64,000 nt of DNA. Source: Ganoderma boninense (Eukaryota > Basidiomycota > Agaricomycetes > Polyporales > Polyporaceae). Each line of letters begins with the position of its first letter. Within the stretch, counting starts at the first letter, position 1. The translations under genes were made by a program, and so were the position numbers. Of this stretch, positions 31,088-40,999 are shown piece after piece. Where the stretch lies: the NCBI GenBank assembly GCA_002900995.3, contig CM035312.1, positions 1,674,001 to 1,738,000 of the forward strand, given 5' to 3'. Under the pieces are notes generated by a model that worked only from the letters and a program-made list of their open reading frames with translations, was not told the origin of the DNA and ran no database searches.

Positions 31088-31697
31088 TTAGGCCTTGGGG
31101 TCGACGTAGGCCGCAATGCCCTCGTAGTGGTAACCTAGATTGTTGGCCGCGTTGTCCCTCTCCGCCGCGTTCGTGGTGTAAAAGTGGTCGACGATCGATG
31201 GGTTGTACAGCCTATACAGCGGGACGGTCCCGCACCACTGCTTCTCGTACACATAGCCCGTGACGCCCTCCTTCGAGTAGCCGAGGTTCGTCGCTGCGTT
31301 GTCGCGCTCTGCCGCGTTGGTGGTGTAGAAGTGGTCGTAGGCCGTCGGGTTGTAGAGGCGGTAGAGGGGGACGGTGATCGGCGTCTCCTCGGGGTGGATC
31401 GTCGCCGCGGTCCCCTCCAGGTTGTACCCCAAGGAGGAAACGGCGTTCTGCATCTCGGCAGCGTTGGTGGTGTAGAAGTGGTCGTGGATCGTGGCCTGGT
31501 AGGCACGAAGCAGGGGGACGGTGGGGTAGCAGCAAAGCTCCGGGGGCTAAAATGAAAGGAATCATCGTCAGTGTAGGTTTACAACCTGGAGATGCTACGA
31601 CACTCACCGGCGGGAAATGGTCGGCAACGGGGGAAGGCAGAGCCTGAACAGCGGAGAGGATGGTGTAGATGAAGGAAGCGGCGAGGGCGAACTTCAT
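31088..31697 (-). CDS. Small secreted DUF5648-type repeat protein
   Basis: Two exons (31,697-31,608; 31,546-31,088) join in phase to 182 aa. Residues 1-19 (MKFALAASFIYTILSAVQA) form a clear signal peptide, so the protein is probably secreted. The mature part has three repeats of about 48 aa, each with a DHFYTTNAAE core followed by a GY..EG motif and separated by VPLLRAY or VPLYRLYNP. This is the DUF5648 pattern, found in secreted proteins of bacteria and fungi with unknown or possibly carbohydrate-related roles. There are paired cysteines in PPELCCYP and one in KQWCGTV. A strong TATA box lies 78 bp upstream. A decayed relative lies at 32,875-32,994. Confidence 0.87.
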
Positions 31698-31774
31698 GGT
31701 GATCGAGGCGACTGGAGTGGACTCGTAGAACTCGTAGTACTGAGTACTGCTCTCTCGTCGTACTTTGGTACCGC

Positions 31775-31781
31775 TTTTATA
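31775..31781 (-). promoter_or_regulatory. TATA box of the DUF5648 gene
   Basis: TATAAAA on the minus strand in the context CGGCTATAAAAGCGG, 78 bp before the ATG at 31,697. This is the best TATA box in the window and is typical of inducible, secreted fungal genes. Confidence 0.65.
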
Positions 31782-31799
31782 GCCGTCCGTCTGGCCGCT

Positions 31800-34166
31800 G
31801 CAGTGAGCTGTACACGTGCTACATAGGCTAGTCGGTTCCACTCACCATTCATTCATGACGTCGCTTGTTGTGAACTTCTGCGAATTTGGTCGGACATTTC
31901 AAGCTCACCGCCTTGTTTGGAGATGGTCCGGGAACCACGGGTGGGTGACTGCCATCACCCCGTGCTAAACCCCGGGCGCGACAATTGGTAGGATCAAAAT
32001 GGTTTCAACGAGAACTCCGGGTTGTCGGCGTACGTCAGACATCCTTGGAACCAGAACCATTGGCGAGTGACATCGGGGGTCATCCGGCCAAGCAATAACG
32101 AGCGGGTACAGTCAAGCACGACTTCTCTCAGTCGATGTCCTCCAGCACAAGGGAGCCATGGAATCAAAAGTCGTGGAACGGAATATTTCCGCTACGACCA
32201 CAGCGTGCATTTACTCAACAAACAAAATTGAGTGGCCCACCTGTCTTCGACGTTTTTGACAACATACGAAGCGCGCTGAGACGGCTCCGTCACGATTTAC
32301 CTATAATTGTTGACTCGTGATGCGGAGCGCTGATCCGGGGAAGAAGAAGCCCGCACCTCTTGACCCTTGCTTGGAACTGCGTACAGCCATGCATTAGAAG
32401 CGTGTCGCAAATGGAAAGTATTGGTGGCAGTTGGAACATACGTGTACATCGAGTCTCCAACCCTCCATTCAGTGCACAGGAGCGCTGTTCGACCTATCTC
32501 CGAAACATGACCGCATCGAAATTAATCTGACCATGCTTCCCGATGTGCTCGGCCGTACCGGTCCACGTGGGGGACCAGTAGTCATAACTGTTGGGCGGGG
32601 GCTTAAGTGGGCTTAAATTGACATGTAGCTGAACAGCTGCAGGCAGTTACACGCAGTCATAGCCCCCGAGTAAGCCGGACTGAAGGCATTGAACTGGAAA
32701 CTGGGAACAAATTTGTATTACAAAACGTTAACTTGCATCTTGGCGGCGATGAGTGCAGGACGGACCTACCAGGTCACGTCGGCGTGCTCAGGTAGAAGGG
32801 ACGGCGGGACCGCGCCTGCTTTGATTGGTTAAGTGGAAGTAGTTGATGACGAGCTTGAGGCTCCCTGCATCCTGTCAGAAAGTAAAGGAAGCCGGGAGCG
32901 CATGCGCCGTAATGCCCTCTTTGGCATAGCGGGCTGTGAGGTTAAGCTCATGTTCACCTCCGGCGAGCGCGTAGTGTAGCAAATGTTCGGTCAGCTGCTG
33001 ATGTTTGGAGGTGGTAAGGCGGGGTCGTGGCGGAGGTCTATTCGAAGAATTTTCTTCGTCATCGCCGAGGTGTTGGCACTTCGAACACGAGATACTACTC
33101 TCGACAAGTTTCAAATTGGCAGTTAAGGCGAGGAAATGAATGTGGGCTTGTCGAAGCTGTCAAGAGGATGAATGCACAGGGAGGTCAGCGGGCGATGAAA
33201 GCGCCGGCAAGAAGAAAGACACACGAACTTGTTGCGAGAAAGTAGATGTGAAGACATTAGTGCTCTCATCTCTCATAGTATGTATCGTAACATATGAGCC
33301 CAGAAGCATCCGTATGCTAGGGACGAAAGGGAGAGGGTCGTGGCTTGACGTGTTCGGCTATCTGCCAACTTGAAGCTGGGGTGGCCCAGAAGTGCACTGA
33401 ACTTGAACCCAAGTCGGGCGTGTTGAGATCGCTGGGGAAACATGAAAGCTGCAGATGCACCTAGACTTCGCGCATGTCAAATGATACAAACTGAACCCGT
33501 CCACTAGAATACTGATACAAAGGAAAAGACGAATTCCCTCTTCAATCCAGCATCCCGCACCCTCCTACTCGTCCGACGCCTCGGAGACCAAGGTAATGAG
33601 GCATAGAGTGATTGCCTTATCTTGATATCCGGATATGTGACCCTCAAAGCGACAGGACAAAAGGAATTGCACGAACGATGTCGATGGATCCGAAGAGCTG
33701 CAACGCCCGACCATGGACATCGCGGTCGTCAGGGCGAGGCGCAGCGGGTACGAGAAGACTTTGAGTTTGGAATGGCCAAGACGATTGACGAAAAACGGAC
33801 AACGAGGCATGTTGACGAACCGGGAACCACCACGCCAGAAGGCGCGACAACGCAGCAACATTCGAACGCCGACGATGGGCCGTCACCTGGACGCCACTCC
33901 CGGCAGACCAAGTTGCCAACCGATGTCCCTTCTGGCACCTCCATGCGCAAACACCGAGCAACCGAGTGCTCGACACGGCAAGCTTTCTATGTGCGTCCAG
34001 TGTGGCAATTTCCACACGGGGAACAGACCCTGAATCGAGACCGAGGCATGACTGATCATACCCGAAGAGACAGACAATTTCTTTCCTCGCTTCCTCGTCC
34101 ATATGCGCGCACGGACCAGCCTCGGTCGCATTGACGACCGTAAGGCCGTGGTGCGCGCCACAGGGT
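31800..34166. other. Intergenic with one decayed gene relic
   Basis: Apart from the relic at 32,875-32,994, I see no gene. A plus frame at 33,622-34,134 and a minus frame at 33,644-34,213 overlap each other and carry no domain. The stretch between the DUF5648 gene and its relic is unremarkable. Confidence 0.5.
32875..32994 (-). pseudogene. Decayed DUF5648-like repeat
   Basis: The last 39 codons of a minus-strand frame read TEHLLHYALAGGEHELNLTA followed by RYAKEGITAHALP. This aligns with the intact gene's DHFYTTNAAERDNAATNLGY-SKEGVTGYV: E/D-H, an aromatic or Leu, A, E, a Tyr and the K-E-G-[IV]-T core are in register. There is no signal peptide or partner repeat. It is probably a degenerate tandem duplicate lying 1.3 kb upstream on the same strand. 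The similarity is short, so chance cannot be excluded. Confidence 0.4.
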
Positions 34167-34424
34167 TCACAGCTCCATGGGCATCGAGCCGCCGTGAGAG
34201 TCCTTGAGGGCATCGCCCGTCATCTGCCCGATCTTCATGAACGCATCGAGCAAGGCGGGTACGACGAACGGCTGCTTGCACTCCCGAGATGTGTCGTGCA
34301 TCATCGTCTCGACTTCGGTGCGCCGCAGGCGTTCCGCCCGAAGCAGCGCCTCCTGGACCCTGCGACTCTGCTGCTCGCGGCTAAGCTCCTCGCGTAATGC
34401 TGTTATCAAGGTTGATGTGTCCAT
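34167..34424 (-). CDS. Small coiled-coil protein, unknown (85 aa)
   Basis: A single-exon frame from ATG at 34,424. Residues 5-45 form a charged helix or coiled coil (LITALREELSREQQSRRVQE...RRTEVETMM), followed by VPALLDAFMKIGQMTGDALK. The amphipathic periodicity and clean start argue for a real small protein. It lies downstream of, and on the same strand as, the next gene with only 86 bp between them, so it could be a 3' exon of that gene, although the stop at 34,511 separates them. Family not recognised. Confidence 0.5.
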   Translation of the reverse strand: MDTSTLITALREELSREQQSRRVQEALLRAERLRRTEVETMMHDTSRECKQPFVVPALLDAFMKIGQMTGDALKDSHGGSMPMEL

Positions 34425-34510
34425 TACGTTGTGAGCGTCGGGCGGCGTGCGTATGCGCATATATACGGCGATCCCATGAGAAAAGCGAGGAGAGATATGT
34501 GTGTGAAGGG

Positions 34511-36123
34511 TTAAGCAAACGTTCGGGCAACAGGCGCGTGTAGATATGAGCCAGACGCACCAGATATTTCGTCTTCAAGAGCTTTGACGCGCTGCTCCAA
34601 TGCGACTGAATTGGTGCCCTCCTTCGGAGGTACAGCTTGGCCTGATCGTCGCATCTCCGACTCCAAGTCACCCTCCTGAGCTTGGAGAGCTGAAATCTGG
34701 CGGCGGACGTCCCACAAATCTCGCGTGAGGGCGTGCGAGCCACGTGCACGGGTAGGGCCCGGCGGAGGAGCGGGTGTCGTGGAATGAGGGCGAGAGCTAA
34801 TACTGACAGACTTGCCGGTGTGTCCATTGGACGACAGCGAGGGCGATGTCAAAGAAGACAGGGAACTCGTGGTGGCCGGCACCGAGGATCTGGTGCCAAC
34901 GGTACTGAAAGACGATGAAGACGTCGGAGCGATCGATGAGGTGGTAGCGCTAGAACCCGAAATGAGGTTCGCTCCAGACGCATACGAAGCCGGAGCCGGT
35001 TTCGGAGGCAAGCCGTTCTGTGCAGAAAGGAGCGCCTGCACGCTGGCACTCTTTACGCCCGCTTTCTCTAGCAAGGCCTGTAAGTTATGAATCTGGGGCT
35101 GCGCAGACGGAGTGGCGGTGGGACGTGGCGGGAGGGAAGACAAGTCCGGTGGAGGAGCAGGTTCAAGCTTGATGTGGGTCTATGAGGCGGTGCAGTGCAC
35201 GGTGAGTAAACAGCGCGGCAATGGCGCGGCCAAGACGCATGTCTTACCGGTGGGGGTGGGCTTCGCTGCATGAGGGACTGAAATGCGGATGACTGGCTGA
35301 GTTGGAGCAGGGTCTTCTGAGTCACATCGATCACGCTGTTAGATGACGCTTCGCTGCCGCTCGCAGGAGGAGGCGTGTGCGTCCTTGATTGGCGCATCTC
35401 AATATCTCTTGAATTGTATTCGCCGTAGTAGCTGGATGGACCACCATCGTGGCCAGAGGATTCAGCGCCACTGATCCGTTGAGACAACGGAGTGACGCCC
35501 TTGCGGGCCTGAGATATGCTGGTCGGGTACTTGGGGGCCTTTCCGAAAGGTTTGATGTCTTGAGTTTGGTGGTTTCCAAAGGTAGGTTTGTTGTAAGTTT
35601 TGGGCTTGTACGGTTTGTTGGAGAGGGATGTAGTATGCATCACGCCACTAGAGAAACATCGATGTCAGGTGACAAGATGGCGGGAACTGACCTTGTGAGG
35701 GGAGGTGCCGACGTACTCTTCGTTTAAAGATATGTACCGTCTGGGCAATATAATGAGGGATGGTTCGTGGAAGCCTTCGAGGGGACGAAGAGCTCACATA
35801 GAACGATCCATCAGCGAGGCCGCCTCAGCCTTGGCCTTCATGAAGGCATCCTGGATAATACGGTGGGTCTCCTGATAAGAACGGTCCAGTTCAGAAAAAG
35901 GTTATGACCGACGGGGAGGAGGGGGGCGTACAGAGTCCCTTTCGACATGCCAAACACAAAGCATAAAGCCGGACTTCTCAATGGGCTTTTGTTCGTGAGG
36001 CATAGGGAATCCGAAAACTTCGAGGTCATCGATGAGGCCCTTGGTATAGTCGGCCGCAAGATCCTCTCGCAAGAGCAAGCGAGCACGTTCGCCGATGTAC
36101 TGGACACGGACGACAAGCTTCAT
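34511..36123 (-). CDS. Uncharacterised Ser/Pro-rich coiled-coil protein (444 aa)
   Basis: Four exons (36,123-35,932; 35,871-35,798; 35,647-35,248; 35,179-34,511) join in frame to 444 aa. The ordered N-terminus (MKLVVRVQYIGERARLLL..., FMLCVWHVERDS, THRIIQDAFMKAKAEAASLM) looks conserved but I do not recognise it. The middle is a long disordered region rich in Ser, Pro and Thr, with one short helix (IHNLQALLEKAGVKSASVQA). The C-terminus has a predicted coiled coil (LWDVRRQISALQAQEGDLES, ALEQRVKALEDEI). It shares a 261-bp divergent promoter with ORC5. Function unknown. Confidence 0.8.
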
Positions 36124-36333
36124 GCGCAAGGCAATACGTCTGTATGAACGAAGAGTAAAGTGGGGATGCTGCCTGAGACGACGAAATAAAAGAGGAGAAC
36201 GGTGAGCGCGGAGTAAGAGAGACAAAGGGAGGAACAGAAACCGAAAGTGGCTAAGCGCCCGCTCGGCTCGTGCAACATTGACCGCTATGGCACGTGACCG
36301 CCATAACCACGCGCGCGTCGCTCGTCCACTGCC

Positions 36334-36343
36334 AGACGCGTCT
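36334..36343. promoter_or_regulatory. MCB-type (MBF) element in the ORC5 promoter
   Basis: A perfect palindrome AGACGCGTCT containing the ACGCGT core, 42 bp upstream of the ORC5 ATG and inside the divergent promoter. A second, GC-alternating ACGCGCGCGT tract lies at about 36,309-36,318. In yeasts MBF binds ACGCGT to drive G1/S genes, including replication genes; use here is inference from that rule. Confidence 0.5.
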
Positions 36344-36384
36344 CCACCCATCCACCGCGCGCCTCGCTCCCTCGAGACATCCCG

Positions 36385-38331
36385 ATGGCCGACCTCGCCT
36401 CTGGGCTCCGGCATGCCCTCTCCACATCTTTGGAATACGAGGCCGTGCGGTCTGAGTTGTCTGCCCTTCTTGCGTCTTATCCGCCACCCTTCATCTACGT
36501 CCACGATCCAGATAATGCTCGTCTAACCGCCGCCACTATCCGGTCCACACTCACCGATCTCGTGTCTGACTTGGCGGATACCCTAGACCTGAGGTTTGCT
36601 TCCCTAAACGCCGTTGCCTGCTTCTCTCCCAGGATTCTCTTCGATACTGCGCTGAACGCGCTTGCAGGCTGGACACCGGACTGGCACGATGGCGCGCAGA
36701 ACTGGCAGGGACCCCCAGGGATGGAGGCTAGAAGATACAACGAGAACATCGACGCGTTCGTCCATGGGCTGCAGGCGATATCCGCCGGTGCCATCGCGGC
36801 TGCATCGTCGACGGAGGTGAGCGACAGAGGGAAGGGTAAGGCGAGGGCACAGGGTCGCCCGCCCGCGAACTGCAGGATGGTTTTGATTGTTGAGCGCTCG
36901 GAGCGTCTCAAGGACAACTTGCCTGACTTGGTCGTGCCTCTCACCAGACTGGCTGAACTGGTGAGCGACTCTCGTACACATGTCTGGGCCAACAAAGTTC
37001 CCATATAGGCTCTCCTTACTCACACGATTCAGTCTCAAGTCGACGTCACCACTATTTTCATATCCGAAGTCCAATGGCAAAGTCTCCGCCCTTCCCTTCT
37101 TGCGTCCCCGGAACCATACTACATTGACGTGCCGCAGCTCGCGAAACAAGGTGAGCTCTTCGTGTATCCGCGCGTAGCTGGGTTCTTACTCCCGCGCTAG
37201 CCACCATCGACCTTCTGTCGTCCTCCTTCCCACCACCTATCGTGGATCTGTCAACCTCTCGCGTCGCCGATGCGAGAGCGTACCACCCCTCGCTCAAGCC
37301 GCTATATGCATACTTTGTCACGTCGCTCTACAGTATCTGTGGCCCCTTCACGCACGACCCGCTCGAGCTCTCCTACATTGCGGCCGCGCGCTGGCCAGGG
37401 TTCGTCCAACCTGTTCTCGATGCACATCGCAACCAACTGCAAGAGATGGCGGACGCCCCCGACGACGATCCCGATGCCGAAGGAGAGGTCGACCTTGACG
37501 AAATCCCCGCTCTCAGCGACGAAACCCGCCTCCGTCTCCTGCGCCTCTTCACCCCATCTCTGACTGCCGCTCTTGAGTCTCTGTACCCCAGGCTCACCAA
37601 CGCGGCGCGCTGGGCTCGCATCCATGCGCCCCCACCCGACCTCCTGACCATCCACCCGGGGCATGCACCCGAGGCGCTCCTCGCACAAGCGGCCACGAAC
37701 GCAAGCGATCTGAACGCGACCGCCACCGGGGGTGCTACGGAGGCGAGCGTCGAAGCGCTCCCGCGCATGGCCAAGTTCGTCCTCGTCGCTGCCTTCCTGG
37801 CGAGCACCAATCCCGCGCGGAGCGACTTGCGTATGTTCGGCCGCGGGCCGGACGAGCGCGCGAAGCGCCGCCGGCGCAAGGTCGGAACGCCGCGGAAGCC
37901 CAAGCCAGGGATGACGGGGACGGCAGTGAAGATACCGCAGCGGCTTCTGGGGCCCACGGCGTTCCCGCTGGACAGGCTGGTTGCGATCCTGGGCGTGCTC
38001 CTGGAGGAGAACGACGCGGAGACGAGGCCGGTTGCGCCCCAGTACACGCTGCCAGGGGAGTACACAGAGATGGAGATCGCGAGGGTTGCAGTTTATGCAA
38101 ATGTGCGTTCCAGAGGTTTCGTTGAATGTGGGGCATGACTCGTTGTGATTGATGTCGGTTTCTTTACAGATTGTGGAGCTGTCCAGCATGAGGCTGCTCG
38201 TGCGCACGTCTCCAACAGAGAGCCTGGATAGGACGCCGACGCTGAAATGTGGGATCGGTTACGACCTCGCCGTTAAGCTCGCACGGAGTCTGGGGATCTT
38301 GCTGAACGACCTCATTTATGAGACAGTGTAA
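36385..38331 (+). CDS. ORC5: Origin recognition complex subunit 5
   Basis: A subunit of the six-protein ORC that marks replication origins and loads MCM helicase. Four exons (36,385-36,960; 37,033-37,150; 37,201-38,102; 38,170-38,331) join in frame to 585 aa. Matching family features are the PPFIYVHDPD beta strand at the usual P-loop position, a Walker-B-like MVLIVERSERL, VTTIFISEVQW (sensor region), YYIDVPQLAK, and the C-terminal signatures LPRMAKFVLVAAFLASTNPA and FPLDRLVAIL, ending in ARSLGILLNDLIYE. The P-loop Gly and Lys-Thr/Ser are missing (HDPDNARLTA), so ATP binding by this subunit is doubtful. A basic KRRRRKVG segment precedes the winged-helix part. It is divergent from the coiled-coil gene at 36,123. 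Confidence 0.93.
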
Positions 38332-38453
38332 CTGTGTTTGCTGATACTACCATCCTAGTCTTTTGCATGGCTCAGTTGGAGACAAATCCTATCGCCCTTC
38401 AGCCTTCAACCTTTCCGAGTCCTCAAATATCACTGTATACAGTTGCTTCTTGT

Positions 38454-39355
38454 TCAATGCGCACTAGCCGTCTTTCCGGGGTCAGCCTCGTGGACATGCT
38501 CCTTCAACTCTTCCTTCGCCTCCGCCATCTCGCTCTCTGTCGGGAAAGACGAAAACCAGTCCTTGATCTTGTCAATCGGCGCCTCGAGGAGGCCAATAAC
38601 GGTCTCCGCTGGAGGTTTATTCGGGATGGACGGGTGTCCTCTATATCAAAGTGTCAACCGACTTGCACGCGCGTATAGGGAAGAACCGAAGGCTGGCCTC
38701 GTTGGAGCAAGCTTCTTGGTCCTCTTGAAGCTTAACGCTGCCTCTTCGCTCGCCAGCTTGCCAATGGTTTGCTCCAGTGGGGGAAGGTCATTAATCTCTT
38801 CACTGTCGTTGTGCCGTTTCAGCTCAGACATCATAATTGTGACCAGGCTGTGGTGCTGGTCGCTCCCGGGAGGGATGGACTCGAGGCTATACAGGTACTG
38901 CTTCACTTGCTATAACCAGGTGCAATAGCTGACTGAGCCGCATAAGGAGGATTGCGATGTTGAGCATACGCACCAAGTGGTCCTCGCGATCGTGGTCTGC
39001 GAGCTGCTTGCCCTTGTTACCGAGATACTGCTCCATTAGGGGATAGACGACGATCTCCTCCCCGATAGCATGACGGGCGACCTCCCATGTAAGCTGGCGT
39101 ACCCATCTGGCTTGCGCATCGACGTCTCCACGGTGTCGAGCGCGCTCGTACTGATCGTGGTACTCGTACATCTACCGAGCCGCTGTTTAGCAAGGTCGGC
39201 TGCGTGGCCGAAGTTTGATGCGCTCTCACCTCGTCATGGTCATCTTTGATGGCTTCGGCCAGGGTTTTCATAGTTTTGCTGTATGCAAGTGAAGATCGGA
39301 GCGAGGCCCGTGAAAGCTTCAGTGCAGTTGTTCGGAGCGTGGGGAGAGCGAACAT
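38454..39355 (-). CDS. Hemerythrin-like (HHE) metal-binding protein
   Basis: Four exons (39,355-39,230; 39,171-38,974; 38,909-38,687; 38,638-38,454) join in frame to 243 aa. The four-helix HHE fold is marked by His/Glu/Asp ligands in IKDDHDEMYEYHDQYERA, WEVARHAIGEEIVVYPLMEQ and ADHDREDHL, followed by a helix with MMSELKRHNDSEEI. The N-terminus (MFALPTLRTTALKLSRASLR) is basic and hydroxylated and could be a mitochondrial targeting sequence. The tail (HPSIPNKPPAETVIGLLEAP, then a helix with KDWFSSFP) is usual for fungal members. The third intron uses the weaker donor GTTCTT. Probable di-iron protein involved in oxygen, iron or nitrosative stress; the exact role is not shown. Confidence 0.88.
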
Positions 39356-40999
39356 CTAGTCGAGTTGGAGGGCTCGTGGCTTTGGATTGAGATTATACGT
39401 TGTGTAGAGGCTGGGCAGCGACTCCAACCTGGTCTCCGACAGCAGTCGTCAGCGACGACTGCATGACGTCGATGGCGGAAGTTCTTGGACTACTTTACTT
39501 ATCGTGGGCATTCAGCAAAGGTTAACGATCGAGATCGCATCGGGAAGGCGAACCTCTTAGAGGGTCAGCACAAGTTTCCTCAGTACCTACAATGTCTGAA
39601 AACTAGGAGTGTAGCTGATAACGGCGACAAGATGCTGTATTATGGATCTGCAAGTACGTTGGAGTTCGATCCACGAGCTTTGTTGAGGTCCAGCCAGGTT
39701 CTTTGAATCCGGTCCAGACGTGACACGAATCCTTCAATCACTTCGGGGGTTTTGTCATTTTGTGTCAGATAGCAGGTTGTTTAACAGATGAATTGACATT
39801 ATAAATTTTAAACACTATCTACGCAGGAATAACGGTCGAGATGTTGTCTAGGATAGAAGACAAGTGAGAAGTTTATATTTTGTTCATTATGCTGAACCAA
39901 CAGAAATGGTATTCAGCAGACAAAAATTTATCTAGGACGGCAGCCGAGACGATGTCCCGGCTGTTCACTCGATCAAAAGTCAAGATCATGTCACGAGTAA
40001 ATTGGCTGCCAGCAGTTGATTTGTTGTCCTCGCTGTTTGGTGGCGGAACATTTGAAAGACTGTTCCATATGAAAGATGAGTCGACGGTTCAAATGTGGAT
40101 TTACCTTCTCTCTGAGAGAAATTTTGAGTTGTTTGTTCGTCGACCCGATGATCGGTAATCGGGCGGAGACGATGACCCGCTCAGTAAGCCACTGACAGTC
40201 CGGACATAGCACATTGATTGGCCGCATATGCGGCCGCCCATCTCAAGTGGGCCACTGATGCTACGCGGGGTGCGTCCATCGTCGGACAACGGGATCAATG
40301 ATCTTGATCAACTCCTCCCCGCCTAGACCATCACCGAGAAAGATAAACACTTACCCAAGAACAAGCAGGAGAAGAGGTGGAAGAGCGAGGTGGAGACTGG
40401 TGGAGAACGAGAAAGAGTGCCTGGAGAGCGGCGGTGCTGAGCGGCGATGCTCCTTGACACACTCTCGGTCCTGGTCGGTACCTCGCCATTCAAGGCTTCG
40501 TCAGTTTAGGACGAAACAGACGCGATAGGTATGTTTCACGATGGACGATACCAAGGTGAAGGTCGGAAGCCGGAAGTGAAGTGGGGATAACAGAGGAAAA
40601 AGACGGTGGCATATGGGGAAGGATAGACGGACGAGGCGAAGGCGAGGGAGGGAGAAAGTTTGAACGAAGAGGGAGTGGATAGTCGCGGGAGGGACGGAAG
40701 AGGGTAAAGAACATTGGCAGGCGAAAGACGTGGAAGCAGTGGAGAAGTGGATCATCGGGGTTCGTAGCGTCTGTCCTGGGGGTGTATCGTCAGTATATGT
40801 CAGCTTGCAGCCTCAGGCCTCCTACAGTAGAGATCGCCATACATTGATACATAAGAGCGGTAAGAAAACATGGTAGATGATACAGGCTCGCAGGATAACA
40901 CAGAGAGGTACTCAGATTCATATTCAGACAAGGTCCGGGCCAGCCAGCGTTGCCCCTCTCACCTCGCGTCGGAACGCCAGTAAACGCAAACCACTCCAA
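39356..40999. other. Intergenic, AT-rich then GA-rich, no gene seen
   Basis: 39,500-40,200 is relatively AT-rich with no frame over 95 codons. 40,330-40,760 is purine-rich on the plus strand (CT-rich on minus), like a fungal promoter, but no start codon with a coding frame follows. This marks the boundary between the host-gene island and the accessory region. Confidence 0.5.
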
